Source: Saprospiraceae bacterium
GTDB taxonomy: Bacteria > Bacteroidota > Bacteroidia > Chitinophagales > Saprospiraceae
Reading direction: 5' to 3'
Assembly (NCBI GenBank): GCA_016716335.1
Contig: JADJWN010000007.1
Span: forward strand, 124,001-188,000
DNA length: 64,000 nucleotides
This document shows positions 1 to 9,836 of this stretch, in pieces (the stretch's first letter is position 1; the number at the start of each line of letters is the position of its first letter). The notes beneath the pieces were generated by a model. The model did no database searches, was not told the origin of the DNA, and worked only from the letters and a program-made list of their open reading frames with translations. The position numbers were made by a program, and so were the translations under genes.

Positions 1-172
1 GTCCTGAAGTCCCGGGCACTTAAATAATTTCATTACACAGGTATTATTAAGCCCCTCTGCTCTGACATGTGACGACGTTGTTTTGCCGTATGATATAATT
101 TGGCTCTGAGAGGATTACTTTTTTCTTATTTTTACCAAATTTCAGTCATCCCATTGGGTACCATTTATTGAT

Positions 173-1063
173 TTGAACGATAAATTAAAAACGAATGATT
201 CAATGGATGCTTCAAAAAGGGGAGAAAGCAATAGTAATCCGGTATCAGCAGAAGAAAATAAGGATTCAACAGATATTCTGAAGTTGATTTCTGACTTTAT
301 TATTGCGCAGGATATCATTACACTGACCAATGAGTGGCGCAATAATTTTATGCGTAGCAGGCTTAAAGATTCAAAGTTTAAATTCATTTTTTTCAGATCT
401 TCTTTGTTGATAATTATTGCGGGATTAATTATAATTCTGCTTTTCATGCTGATTGCCGGCAAATACAGACAAAGTAATGACAGGAAGATCGATGAACTGA
501 ATGAAAAAAAATCACCAGTGGAAAAAACACAAAACTCTGAAGACAATGAAACAGAGATAAAGCTCAGAGATGAAGGTATGGCCGAAATAAATATTCAAAT
601 CAAAGCTGATACGCAGCAGGATACCGGTAATGGCAAAAAGCAAACCAGCAGAAATTTAGTCACGGCTATTGCCTTAATGCCATCTCCTGTATTTATCAGG
701 ACAAGAAACGGAACTGAAAATTCACTTTTTGAAAGAATATTTGGTATGTACCAGAATGAAGATCTGGTAGCTTTGATTGCGGTGAGAAATGAATTATCCA
801 AAAAATCGGTCAGGAGTGAGTATATAGAAGATCTTATCGGACGGATTTACATTAAAAAAGGTGATATAGACAAAGCCATAGAAATTTATAATGAACTTTG
901 TCAGACAGACAGCCCTAACGTGGAGGAGTATGAATACATGTTGCTGATAGCGTATTATGCAAGGCAGTCGAAGCATAATTTTTTGAAGTTGAAAGAATAC
1001 ATCAGCAATGACACCCTTCACCCCTACAGTTCTAACGCCGCTAAATTGTTTTTGAGTAATTGA
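173..1063 (+). CDS. Single-pass membrane protein with C-terminal TPR-like repeat
   Basis: Function not recognised. The product has a polar N-terminal region of about 75 residues, one strongly hydrophobic segment (about residues 75-103, rich in Ile/Leu), a charged linker rich in Lys/Glu/Asp, and a C-terminal helical region. In that region IYIKKGDIDKAIEIYNELC resembles a TPR unit. There is no signal peptide, so the N-terminus is probably cytoplasmic and the TPR part periplasmic. The longest frame starts at a TTG; the first ATG in frame is at 203 and is a reasonable alternative start. The gene converges on the TPR-CHAT gene with only 13 bp between stops. In Bacteroidota small membrane TPR proteins often accompany TPR-CHAT genes, which suggests but does not prove a link. 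Sure that it is a gene, unsure of its role. Confidence 0.6.
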   Translation: MNDKLKTNDSMDASKRGESNSNPVSAEENKDSTDILKLISDFIIAQDIITLTNEWRNNFMRSRLKDSKFKFIFFRSSLLIIIAGLIIILLFMLIAGKYRQSNDRKIDELNEKKSPVEKTQNSEDNETEIKLRDEGMAEINIQIKADTQQDTGNGKKQTSRNLVTAIALMPSPVFIRTRNGTENSLFERIFGMYQNEDLVALIAVRNELSKKSVRSEYIEDLIGRIYIKKGDIDKAIEIYNELCQTDSPNVEEYEYMLLIAYYARQSKHNFLKLKEYISNDTLHPYSSNAAKLFLSN

Positions 1064-1076
1064 TCAGCTGAAATTT

Positions 1077-4000
1077 CTAGCGAATTGCCAGAGGTTTTAT
1101 AGAACCATACAGGATAAACGCTCCCCAAAAAAATGGATGCTGGGAGCTACCCACTGAGTTTTGCAGAAAATCTATTTTGGCCTGCCTCAAAGCATCTGAC
1201 TTTCCGGCTCCTGCCGAGAGTCTGATATAGAAGTTTTTCATAACATCTTTGGTAGAGCTGTCGTCTATCAACCATAGTGACGAAAGCACACTCCTTGCGC
1301 CTGCATATACAAAGGCTCTGCTCAGACCAATCACACCTTCACTTTTCTGCAACTCCCCTCTGGCAGTTTCGCATGCCGACAATACAACAAGGTCACTGTT
1401 CAGTTTCAGACTATAAATTTGTTTCACTGTAAATAATGCCTTTTCATCTTCCGAATCATCAGGATAGAAGACCACATAAGAATAATCTCCCATTCTTTCA
1501 TCAGATACCCCATGTGTGGACAGGTGCAGGATAGCATAGGCAGGCGCAAGACGGGCAAAGTTTCCGGCGGTAGCATCTTTATTAATCAAAAAATCACCTT
1601 CCATCATTTTGGAAATATCGGCTATCTCCTCACCACTTGAAGGTAATGAAGTAAACTTCCTTGAGTCATTAATTCCGGATTTGAATGATAAATTTGTGAC
1701 AGAAGGATTTGAGCCTGCTCCATGTGAAGAAGAATGCAGTCCTAATTTTTTATAGTCTCCCTGATAATATGGGGCCATAGCCAATATTTTCGGGGCATCC
1801 GCTGACCTATGGGCTCTATGGGTAAGCATATTATGGATGGTGACAGAAAAATCATAAGAAACCGAATATTTGTTCAATACAAGGGATATGTCCTGAACCG
1901 CATTTTATCTTTCGGCAATTCAGTCAGTAATACATCAAATGGCACAAAACTCAGCCATCCGTCATGGATTATCAACAGCTCTTTATTCATTATTCCTTCC
2001 AGTGGCTTAAGCAATATTTCGTACAGCCTGTATCCGGAAGTCCTGAATGCTTCAGTAGTTTTTCGGTACAATGCAGTACTCCTGCTTTCTATGGCTGTAG
2101 TATAATATCCATATAAGCCAAAACGAAAGTTTTCGAAAAGGGAATCAGGCAGTAAGGCTGCTGTATTTCTGAGGTACAAAACCGTATCTGCATTCACCAC
2201 AAGAGTGAAAATATCTTCCCTTCCTGAAAAGTAATAAATAACTGAATTTCGTCCTTTTTGCAACCCGGACTGACATTCCTGCAGGGTTACAGTATTTTTG
2301 TTGTACTTCAGCTGATAATAATCCGGATATTCCTTTTCAATCTCCCGGATTAAATCATCAGATTGTGACATCAGCTCAATTATTTCAGCTTGAATTTGTT
2401 CTGATTTCTCTACATTAGGGATGTCAGATAAATTTGGAAGTCTGGAGCGTTCCTGCTCCCTGGCAAGTATCCGGGATTTCAGTACCTGTTCTTTTTCAAG
2501 CAAGTCGGGTGATATGGCCGACAAGGAAAGAGCATCCGAGTGCATCAGATTGGAATAGAGCAGTAATGCCTTATTCGTTTCCAGAAAACCAAACATATCA
2601 GCGAGATAAGTTTTGTCTTTGGTAATATCATACAATACCGACGAAAGCCTGATGCCCAGCTCGATTACTTTATTGTTTTTGGTCAGGAAATGTCTTTTGG
2701 TATTGTCATAATAATTGGTGAATGTAAGATTTGAAATATTTTGAATTGCCCTTTTACATACTTCGTACGCAGCAGAGTATTTTTGGTTTTTTTCGTACAA
2801 AAGACTCAACAGATATTCGGTTTCGATGAGATTTATGTTGTAGGACAGTTTCTGGGATTCAAATTCCTGGATTGATTTCAGATAAAAATTTTCTGAAAGG
2901 TCAAGGGAATCCAAAGCGGCATAATATGCGGCATATTTGCTGTAAAGATTGCCGGTTTCAGCTTTATCTACCAGAGGATTATTGAGAAAGATGTCATGGG
3001 CTTCATCAAGCATTGCTCTGGACTGTTGAAAATCCTTTTCTATTAAATAGACCATACTCAGATCCAGCAGCACATATGCAATTTTAGGATGGTCATCACC
3101 CAAGGCAGTTTTTAAGGTGTTGACAGCCTTATGAAGATATGACTTAGCTTCGATGTATTCCATTTTATAGTAGTACACGAGGCCGAGTTTGTGATAGGAA
3201 TCCCCGATAAGTGTATGGTTTTCGCTGAGCGTCTTATTACGGATTTCAAAGGCCTTTCTATGACATTCTTCTGATTTCTCAATATCATTGAGCAAAGCAT
3301 AATTGATGCCCAGATTGTTGTAAATAGACCCAACTGAAAAGTGAGCGTCCCCAAAAATGGCGGATTTTATTTTCAAGGATTTATAATAGTAAAAATTGGA
3401 CTTTTCGTAATTGCCGAGATCACTGAGCACTGCACCGAGTCCATTGTAGTGAATGGCCACGATATCACTTTCTGAACCGTTGGCAAGGGTGCTGATATCT
3501 ATGGCCCGCTGATACAGATTGACGGATTGATGATAATAACCCATCCTGTTAAGCAGCAGTGCCATATTATGCAGACTTCTGGCAATAGCAGGATGGTTGA
3601 CTCCCTTTATTTGTTCGTCTATATGCAATGCCTTTTGATAATATGCATATGCCTGTTCGAAGTCTCCCAACTGATAATATACTCTGCCCAGATTGTTGTA
3701 GGATTGAGCTACCTTTTCGTGAATTTCACCATAATTGTCAAGTCTTATTCTCAGTGCCTTGATGTGATAGTTCAGGGCTTCATCATATTCAGCTGCTTCA
3801 AACGATATCAACCCCGCATTATTATAAGAATTGGCAATTTCAGGATTCTGTGCATCCAGATGCTTAAGTCTTATATTCAGGCATTCCTCACAAAATCGTC
3901 CGGCTTCCTGAAGTTTACCAAGAGATAAATAACACATGCTGACAATTTCTTTGGTCAATGCCAGATCAAGAGCCGGGACATCAGATAAATTGGATTTTAT

Positions 4001-4315
4001 GGTGTGTGACAGCAATGCCTTATTCAGAGATTCTGCAATTTTTTGGGTACTTCTCATAGCATATGCATATTTGTCCAGACAGGAGGCATATGCCAGCGTG
4101 TGTTCACCGATTGTTTCCCGTATGAGTGAATCATGTTTTTCAAAATATGCAATCAGGGCAGGATATTTCTCTGTATCAAAAAGTGACCGGATTGTATCTA
4201 TCCATTGCTGGATATGTTGTGTGCCGGCATGCGGAGCGTAATCTTGTCCACGTGCTATTTCTGCAGTAATCAGTAACAGTAAAAATGTAATGTTTATCCA
4301 CCTAGATGAAAGCAT
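1077..4315 (-). CDS. Exported TPR-CHAT domain protein (caspase-like fold), frameshifted
   Basis: Predicted cysteine-peptidase-like protein. An N-terminal signal peptide (ATG at 4315, core FLLLLITAEIARGQ) is followed by about ten tetratricopeptide repeats with recurrent SYNNLGxxYY patterns, a linker, and a C-terminal CHAT domain. The CHAT catalytic pair is visible as His in LHLSTHG and Cys in VVLSACETARGE. The frame breaks at 1876: the upstream part ends RTYPLY-stop and the downstream part continues NKYSVSYDFS. Adding one T to the TT there gives an uninterrupted YPLYLNKYSVSYD, a standard CHAT sequence, so a base is probably missing in the assembly. A TTG at 4339 is an alternative start but would bury the signal peptide. 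CHAT proteins are caspase/separase relatives that often act in peptide-cleaving signalling; the signal peptide here places the protein in the periplasm or at the surface. It is co-directional with the kinase operon upstream, 143 bp from the preceding gene. Confidence 0.85.
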
Positions 4316-4458
4316 ATACTGCTCTGAATTTATGTGCAATTTACAAAGAAAATATGTTCTGCTTCATCAGTGCCGGGAGAATTCAGAAAATTATACCTGT
4401 TTGGAATCTTAATTGGTACCTTTACAGAGTTTCAATACGGATTTGCAATATTTTATGA

Positions 4459-5169
4459 TCATCTGCATTCCTTATATTCAAAAGTCTGAGTAGTCCCATC
4501 ACTGAAATTGAGTTTCAGAGGAAAGTTGTATTCATTCAATTGAGCACTTTCTATTATGCCGCCATCCACTGAAAAAATGCCGACATAGGGATCTCTGTTG
4601 ATGGGCTGCACATAATAAAAGGGGTAAATCATTTTTTCATTGAAGACGATGTATTCTGTTTGTCCGGTTTTTGCTCCCGACTTATTGTAATACCGGATAT
4701 ATCTTGTACCGTTGTCTTTATTCAGATATTCATACTCTTCTCTGCTGAAGTAACCGTTCGAACATTCCACAGTCAGGTTATTGAGTAATTGACCCTGAAG
4801 ATATTCCATCGTGGTAAAGCAGCACAGACTGCTGTTTTTCTCACAGTATTTGGATGATATCACCCGGTTTTTACTGTCATAGGTAAAGGTTTCAGTAAAA
4901 GTATTGTTGTTCCACTCCACGATGTTTTTGCCGGCATATACATAATTGATTATGGTATTGATCTGCCCATTGGGATTGTATATGGTTTGGGTAGTAATCT
5001 CATTGTTGTCGTTGTACTTGTACTCCCTTTGCAGTTTGTTGTTTTGAAATACCTTGGACAAAAGACAATCTTTCTGCACTTCTTTTATAAGGGCGAAGTC
5101 GTTTTCGGGCTTATCACATGCAGGTAGTGCAATGCAAATGATGGCTAAAAGTAAATATCCTGTTTTCAT
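4459..5169 (-). CDS. Lipoprotein with YD/RHS-like strand repeats
   Basis: Hypothetical lipoprotein of 236 residues. The N-terminus MKTGYLLLAIICIALPACDK is a type II signal peptide with a lipobox Cys at residue 18. The mature part is made of short beta-type repeats with the pattern YxYNDNNEITTQTIYNPNGQ, YDSKNRVISSKY and YYNKSGAKTGQTEY. These resemble the YD/RHS or MORN-like strand repeats common in Bacteroidota lipoproteins. No catalytic motif is visible. It follows the outer-membrane barrel gene by 41 bp on the same strand, so it is probably the last gene of the kinase operon or one just after it. A role as envelope partner of the barrel is possible but is only inference from position. Confidence 0.6.
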   Translation of the reverse strand: MKTGYLLLAIICIALPACDKPENDFALIKEVQKDCLLSKVFQNNKLQREYKYNDNNEITTQTIYNPNGQINTIINYVYAGKNIVEWNNNTFTETFTYDSKNRVISSKYCEKNSSLCCFTTMEYLQGQLLNNLTVECSNGYFSREEYEYLNKDNGTRYIRYYNKSGAKTGQTEYIVFNEKMIYPFYYVQPINRDPYVGIFSVDGGIIESAQLNEYNFPLKLNFSDGTTQTFEYKECR

Positions 5170-5210
5170 ATGCTTAACTTTTAATTTTATTTTATTGAAA
5201 AGTATCCTGT

Positions 5211-5843
5211 CTATCTTCCTCCGAAATGGTAGGCCAGTCCTGCCAGCAGCTGAATGGCATTGTAGCTCAGACTTTCTTTGTAGCTTCGGCCTTCCAGCTC
5301 TGAATAATTATATTTTCCGGATAGGTAAACTCCACTGACCTGTATAGAAAGATAGGATTGAAGGAAGTAGTGTACTGAGGCACCTCCACCAAAATTCAAT
5401 CCGGCTAATTTCACATTTTTATTGGCTTCGGTAATAATGTAAAGTACACTGAGCTCATCGGATGCGTAGCCAATCTGTCCGAAAATTTTAAATCGGATTT
5501 TGCTTTGAGGCGATCCCATATAATATTCTGCGCCACCATACCAGTTGGTATGAGTGAGCTGGTCAGCAAAAGTGAATGGCAGTATCTGATTGCCTGTACC
5601 CGAGCTGCCTGCTGCGTATTGAAAACCACCCAGAATCCCGATATTGTCACTCAATCCGAGAGAGAGCCGGAAGTCAGCTCCCGTCAGGAACAGCCTGTCT
5701 TTAAACAATACCCGGGAGCTGTACATATTGCCGGCAAATCCGGCCTGAAAATTAATGCCTGTAAAAGTACTTTCCACATAGACCTGTGCCCTGGAGAGGG
5801 TGGTACCCAACAGCAATAAAACAAGTGAGATTAATACTTTCAT
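5211..5843 (-). CDS. Small outer-membrane beta-barrel protein
   Basis: A 210-residue exported protein with a signal peptide (MKVLISLVLLLLGTTLSRAQ) and alternating hydrophobic/polar strands ending in the aromatic-terminated AGLAYHFGGR. This is the pattern of an eight-stranded or similar OmpW/OprF-like beta barrel. Glycine-rich strand motifs such as NIGILGGFQYAAGS and LNFGGGASVHYFL support a barrel rather than a soluble fold. It begins 25 bp after the stop of the upstream transmembrane kinase gene, so it is probably translated from the same transcript. A barrel sharing an operon with kinases and a proton-channel pair suggests that the regulated process reaches the outer membrane; this is inference. 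Confidence 0.65.
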   Translation of the reverse strand: MKVLISLVLLLLGTTLSRAQVYVESTFTGINFQAGFAGNMYSSRVLFKDRLFLTGADFRLSLGLSDNIGILGGFQYAAGSSGTGNQILPFTFADQLTHTNWYGGAEYYMGSPQSKIRFKIFGQIGYASDELSVLYIITEANKNVKLAGLNFGGGASVHYFLQSYLSIQVSGVYLSGKYNYSELEGRSYKESLSYNAIQLLAGLAYHFGGR

Positions 5844-5868
5844 AACTGGTGTTTTTTATGGTGAATCA

Positions 5869-7686
5869 TCAAAGTTTTGCTTCCAGTTTTTCATTGGTGT
5901 AAATGACTACTTTGTATTCAGTGGCTTTGGCAAGAAAGGGCTGCCCCTTCACTGAAGAGATATCAAATCTGGATCTGTAGGTTTTGATTCTGGTATTTCC
6001 GCTCGAATATACATGAGGAAATTCTATGGTAATTTTATCGTCTGAAACACGCTTTACAATGGCTTCAACCTCGGCATTCTTTTTCAGGAATACAGCAGTC
6101 TGCCCCATGACATCTTCTATGACCCAAAAAGTCACTTTCTGACCTATATCCAGATTGTGGGGTAGAGGAATGGTGGTTTTCAGTGCCAGTTTTATAGGTA
6201 TGTTGGTAGTTACCTTTGTAAATCCGGCAGACGCGACAGGGGATTTAATTTCCGGATTTTCCTTATTTACATTGTTGTCTGTGACAGGATTTTTTTCAGT
6301 ACCTGATATTTTTTCGGCCGGGGTTATGTGTGTAGGATTATCTTCTGTGATGCGCCCGAAGGATTTGTTTTCTGGTTTATCTGATTCATTAACAGTTGGT
6401 TTTGACAATGATTGGGCCAATATCGAAGTTTCCTCTTTTTTTCCGGGGAAAGTGATTTGATGATTAACATCTGATTTTGCCTCGTGTAAAGCGGATGATT
6501 TTCCTTCAGAGAATCCGGTCTTTGTGGAGGTCACTATTTTTTCAGTTTGTGAGCTTTCGGATTTTGGTTCATGCACCGATATTGGCACTTCTGAGCTTAG
6601 GGCTTCCTCATTTTCTGCTGCATGGGCATCAGGAAGTTCATATTCAGTCGGGCTATCCTGAACGATGGCCTCCACAGGCTGCAATTTTTGATTTATCACC
6701 CAGTAGGATAAGCCTGCGATCACAGAGAGTACAAAGAATAAAAAGAGGATCAGATGTCTGCGGTTTTTGGAAGGTGTGGTCTTGACTGAGCCTTTGACTG
6801 TTGATTTTGCCGGGGCGTTGAATCCCTGAGAAGGAGCAAATTTTCCGGAGTCTCCCCGCTCTCTTTCAGGTTCGAATAAAGCCGGACGATCCAGCGGATT
6901 GAGTTGAAGACATTTTACAATCAGTTTTCTGAGATCAGCCGGTATATCATCGAGTTCCAGAAATTCTGACACAGTTTCGGATTTTGAAGTCCTCATCATG
7001 ATGAGCTGTCCAAGGCCTCCATCTCCATTAAACGGGAGCTTCCCCTTGCATAGATTATAAAGTACTATACCTGCTGACCAGATATCTGACTTTGGAGATA
7101 CAGCTTGTGTGACCCAGTCCTTATACTCATTGAGCTCCGGTGCTCTGAATGCCAGTGGTGTAATTCCTGAAGGTTTACTTTTGAATTGGTCCATATTCAT
7201 GGTCTGGGTAAACTTTTCCTTTAGTTCCGTACTTATTCCGAAGTCTGTCAACAGGTAGTTTCCGTTGGCATCAATCAATACATTGTCCGGTTTGATATCT
7301 CCATGCACGACCGGATTGGTACTGTAATGAATATATTTCAACACAGAGCCGATTTGATCCACAAATCTGTAAATATCAGACATATCGAGATGGCCTATCC
7401 GTTGATCCAGAGTGCCTCCGGTAATAAATGGCATCACCAGATACGGAATGTTTTCCACCACATCAAAATGCATCGGCGTGAGAATATGGGCATGTCTCAG
7501 TTGATATGTTTTGGAAAATTCCCTTCGGCACAGCCGTATTCCCTCTTCATCCTGTCTGATGAATATTTTTATGGCCAGTTCGAGGCCCGACTGCATATCC
7601 TGGGCCTTCCATACCTGCGAAAACCCTCCGTTTCCGATGAGCTCGGTCAGATAATACCTGTTATGAAATATTTCTCCCTGTTTCAT
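5869..7686 (-). CDS. Transmembrane Ser/Thr protein kinase (PASTA-less PknB-like)
   Basis: Eukaryotic-type Ser/Thr kinase of 605 residues. The kinase domain spans roughly residues 10-270: Gly-rich loop IGNGGFSQV (17-25), catalytic Lys40 in LAIKIF, catalytic loop HGDIKPDN (128-135), DFG at 148-150 and APE at 182-184. The catalytic loop carries HGD in place of HRD, so this is a non-RD kinase. A hydrophobic segment at about 311-331 follows a basic stretch and should cross the inner membrane once. Beyond it lie about 150 low-complexity residues (Ser/Glu/Lys/Pro) and a terminal folded region of about 110 residues containing KVTFWVIEDVMGQTAVFL, which would be periplasmic. It lies 24 bp downstream of the PP2C gene (with that gene's frame repaired), so kinase and phosphatase form an opposing pair in one operon. 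The periplasmic tail may be the sensor. Confidence 0.9.
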   Translation of the reverse strand: MKQGEIFHNRYYLTELIGNGGFSQVWKAQDMQSGLELAIKIFIRQDEEGIRLCRREFSKTYQLRHAHILTPMHFDVVENIPYLVMPFITGGTLDQRIGHLDMSDIYRFVDQIGSVLKYIHYSTNPVVHGDIKPDNVLIDANGNYLLTDFGISTELKEKFTQTMNMDQFKSKPSGITPLAFRAPELNEYKDWVTQAVSPKSDIWSAGIVLYNLCKGKLPFNGDGGLGQLIMMRTSKSETVSEFLELDDIPADLRKLIVKCLQLNPLDRPALFEPERERGDSGKFAPSQGFNAPAKSTVKGSVKTTPSKNRRHLILFLFFVLSVIAGLSYWVINQKLQPVEAIVQDSPTEYELPDAHAAENEEALSSEVPISVHEPKSESSQTEKIVTSTKTGFSEGKSSALHEAKSDVNHQITFPGKKEETSILAQSLSKPTVNESDKPENKSFGRITEDNPTHITPAEKISGTEKNPVTDNNVNKENPEIKSPVASAGFTKVTTNIPIKLALKTTIPLPHNLDIGQKVTFWVIEDVMGQTAVFLKKNAEVEAIVKRVSDDKITIEFPHVYSSGNTRIKTYRSRFDISSVKGQPFLAKATEYKVVIYTNEKLEAKL

Positions 7687-7710
7687 TATATCAGTATTTA
7701 TGACCCCGAC

Positions 7711-9047
7711 TCATTCGTTTTGTGAAAATTTGTTGAATATGATGACTCCGTTTTCATTTTTAGTCGCTGTCAGGAAGTCCTGCGCACTGTGTTTATTCAC
7801 AAAGTTTACTGCATACAGACCATAGCCTGATTTTACATTGGTTCTTAATTCAAATGCAGTATTGGGGAATTCATTTTTGTATTTTTCCATTGCTTTTCCG
7901 CATCGGCAATGTTGGTATACACACCCATCCTGACTTCATAACTTATACTTAAATTAGGGTACTCTTTCGTTATAAAAGCCGAATCAATGCTTTCTATTTC
8001 CGATATCAGATTTTCGAGCGTATCAGCAATACCGGTTTCACCTTCCTGACTCCGGGAAACAGAGTCGGCAAAATTTTCGGGTAAAAGTTTGCCTGTACTC
8101 ATTTTGTCAGACTTCAGATAAAACCACAAGACTGCTGACAGGCATAGTACTGATACAATAACGACTGATAAAATTGCCCGGCGTTTCGCAGAATCTGGCT
8201 TTTGAACAGCCGGACTTTTTGCTGCTCTGTCCGGTACAGATACTATTGAATGCTGTTGTTCATCCATAGTGCATTTGACTAATATCACCGTGATATTGTC
8301 ATGTCCTCCATGATCATTGGCTGATTGGATCAGTTGTGCAGCGATATTTTCCAGTGATTTGTCCTGACTCAGAATGTTTTTGATTTCATGATCCGTGAGC
8401 ATGGTATTCAATCCATCTGTACAAAACAGAAAGACATCCCGGTCTGAGATTTTGACTGTGCAGTGATCTGCAGTCACCTCTTCCTGACCCAAACTGCGCA
8501 GGATCAGATTTTTATTGGGATGACCGGATGCTTCTGTTTCTTCAAGTAAGCCCTGATCTACCAGACTTTGTACATAAGAGTGGCCTTTGGTCAGCAGTGT
8601 CAGACCACTGTCAGGATGAAAGCGATAACACCTGCTATCCCCGACCCATGAAATATGCATATTTTCATCCGCTAAGATGCCCGCTACAAGGGTGGCTCCC
8701 ATTCCCCTGAGCTGATTGTCTTCTTCGATTTTGCTGAGGATAGCTTCATTAGCTGATTTAATGGCATTATCCAGCAAAGTTCCTGCATCTTCGTCATCGG
8801 AGCAAAGACAATGCATAGTCAGATAGTCTGCAATGGTCACCACTGCAATGTGTGAGGCAATGTCGCCTCCGGCTGCTCCTCCCATACCATCTGAAATAAT
8901 GTAGGCAGCACAGACCCCTGAAGGCACACTTTTTTCATCATACTGTGCCTCGCTGTATTGCAGTACGTGAGGCAGTACCATCCAGTCATCTTCCTGATAG
9001 TGACGGGATTTGCCCTTGTCTGACAATGCATGATGAAGAACTTTCAT
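7711..9047 (-). CDS. Transmembrane PP2C-family phosphatase with SPOR-like tail, frameshifted
   Basis: Metal-dependent Ser/Thr phosphatase (PPM/PP2C). Family motifs in order are YQEDDW, ISDGMGG, GMGATLVAG, WVGDSRCYR, LFCTDGL and GGHDNITVILV, supplying the metal-binding aspartates. A transmembrane helix (AILSVVIVSVLCLSAVLWFYL, about residues 290-310) leads to a short external domain. As written the frame ends at 7845, but adding one A in the run at 7894-7897 lets it continue to a TGA at 7711. The repaired tail pairs YEVRMGVYTNIADAEKAM with GYGLYAVNFVNKHSAQDFL, the two half-repeats of a SPOR-like fold. SPOR domains bind denuded peptidoglycan, so the phosphatase may be localised by, or respond to, the cell wall. 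It starts 8 bp after the channel subunit's repaired stop. Phosphatase assignment is firm; the SPOR reading is moderate. Confidence 0.88.
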
Positions 9048-9055
9048 GGCCTTGA

Positions 9056-9792
9056 TTACTTATTGTAGATCCTGTTGATAAGATTCTCGATTACATAGGA
9101 TTGATTCTCCGAATGCAGTTTGTCTGTCTTTTCTGATACCTGGCCAAAAAGTACATCAATACTATACTCAATGCTATGGCCACAAAAGTAGTATCAAAGG
9201 CAACAGCCAGCAGTGAAGTCACTTTTTTGATGCCGTCCTGACTGACAATCTCGTTGGCAGCAGAGAGTGCTGCACCTATACCCAGTACCGTGCCCAGCAG
9301 CCCGAGGGATTGTATAGCCCAGGAGAGATATTTGATCAGGGTCTGCTCTGCATCACTGATGCGGATATTGATATCAGTCTGGGCATCTACGACACTAAGG
9401 GCTTCACTGACAGACTTGTTGGCCCTGAATTTCGTACAGGCTTTTTTGATGATGTCTGATAATAAGGAGGGAGAAGTTTTTTCAATCTCAATAATTTGCA
9501 GCTTCAGCTCATTCACATCATCAGCAGAAAGTATATACTGTTCTTTTTCGGGCAGCAGCTGACTTTTGAGTGCATTGCTTTCCGTCTCTGTAAATCTGAA
9601 GAATTTTATGACTTCCAGTAAGCCCCAGAAAAACAGAAAGAAAGTGGATATCTGAATAATCCCGTAGGGCCAGCTGCCTCCCAGAGCCTGCAGGATTCTG
9701 TTGCCTGTTACGTTATAACCTATGGTAACCAGGATGCCCAGCACCACTGCAATAGCCAGACTGATCAGAATATTGGCGATTCTTGAATTCAT
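9056..9792 (-). CDS. MotA/TolQ/ExbB-family proton channel subunit, frameshifted near C-terminus
   Basis: Predicted inner-membrane stator/proton-channel protein of about 245 residues. Four hydrophobic segments are visible: residues ~8-27, ~43-65, ~165-185 (SLGLLGTVLGIGAAL) and ~198-220 (LLAVAFDTTFVAIALSIVLMYFL). The last two carry the family signature, with Thr residues in TVLGIG and DTTFVAI where ExbB/TolQ line the pore. A cytoplasmic helical region with MotA-like spacing lies between segments 2 and 3. As written the protein ends RQTNCIRRINPM; one extra A in the TTT/AAA run at 9119-9121 gives RQTKLHSENQSYVIENLINRIYNK with a stop at 9056. The partner with the matching Asp-bearing helix is the gene just upstream. 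In known systems such pairs turn proton flow into motion at the envelope (Tol, Ton, Mot, Gld and Zorya). Confidence 0.85.
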
Positions 9793-9836
9793 AATTGATA
9801 ATTTTTACTTGGTTAATGAAAATTGGATTTTAGAAT

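Noticed and set aside
1..172. RNA gene or promoter element at the left edge
   Set aside because: No tRNA arms, hairpin or TAnnTTTG box could be recognised; only an open frame without a start precedes the 173 gene.
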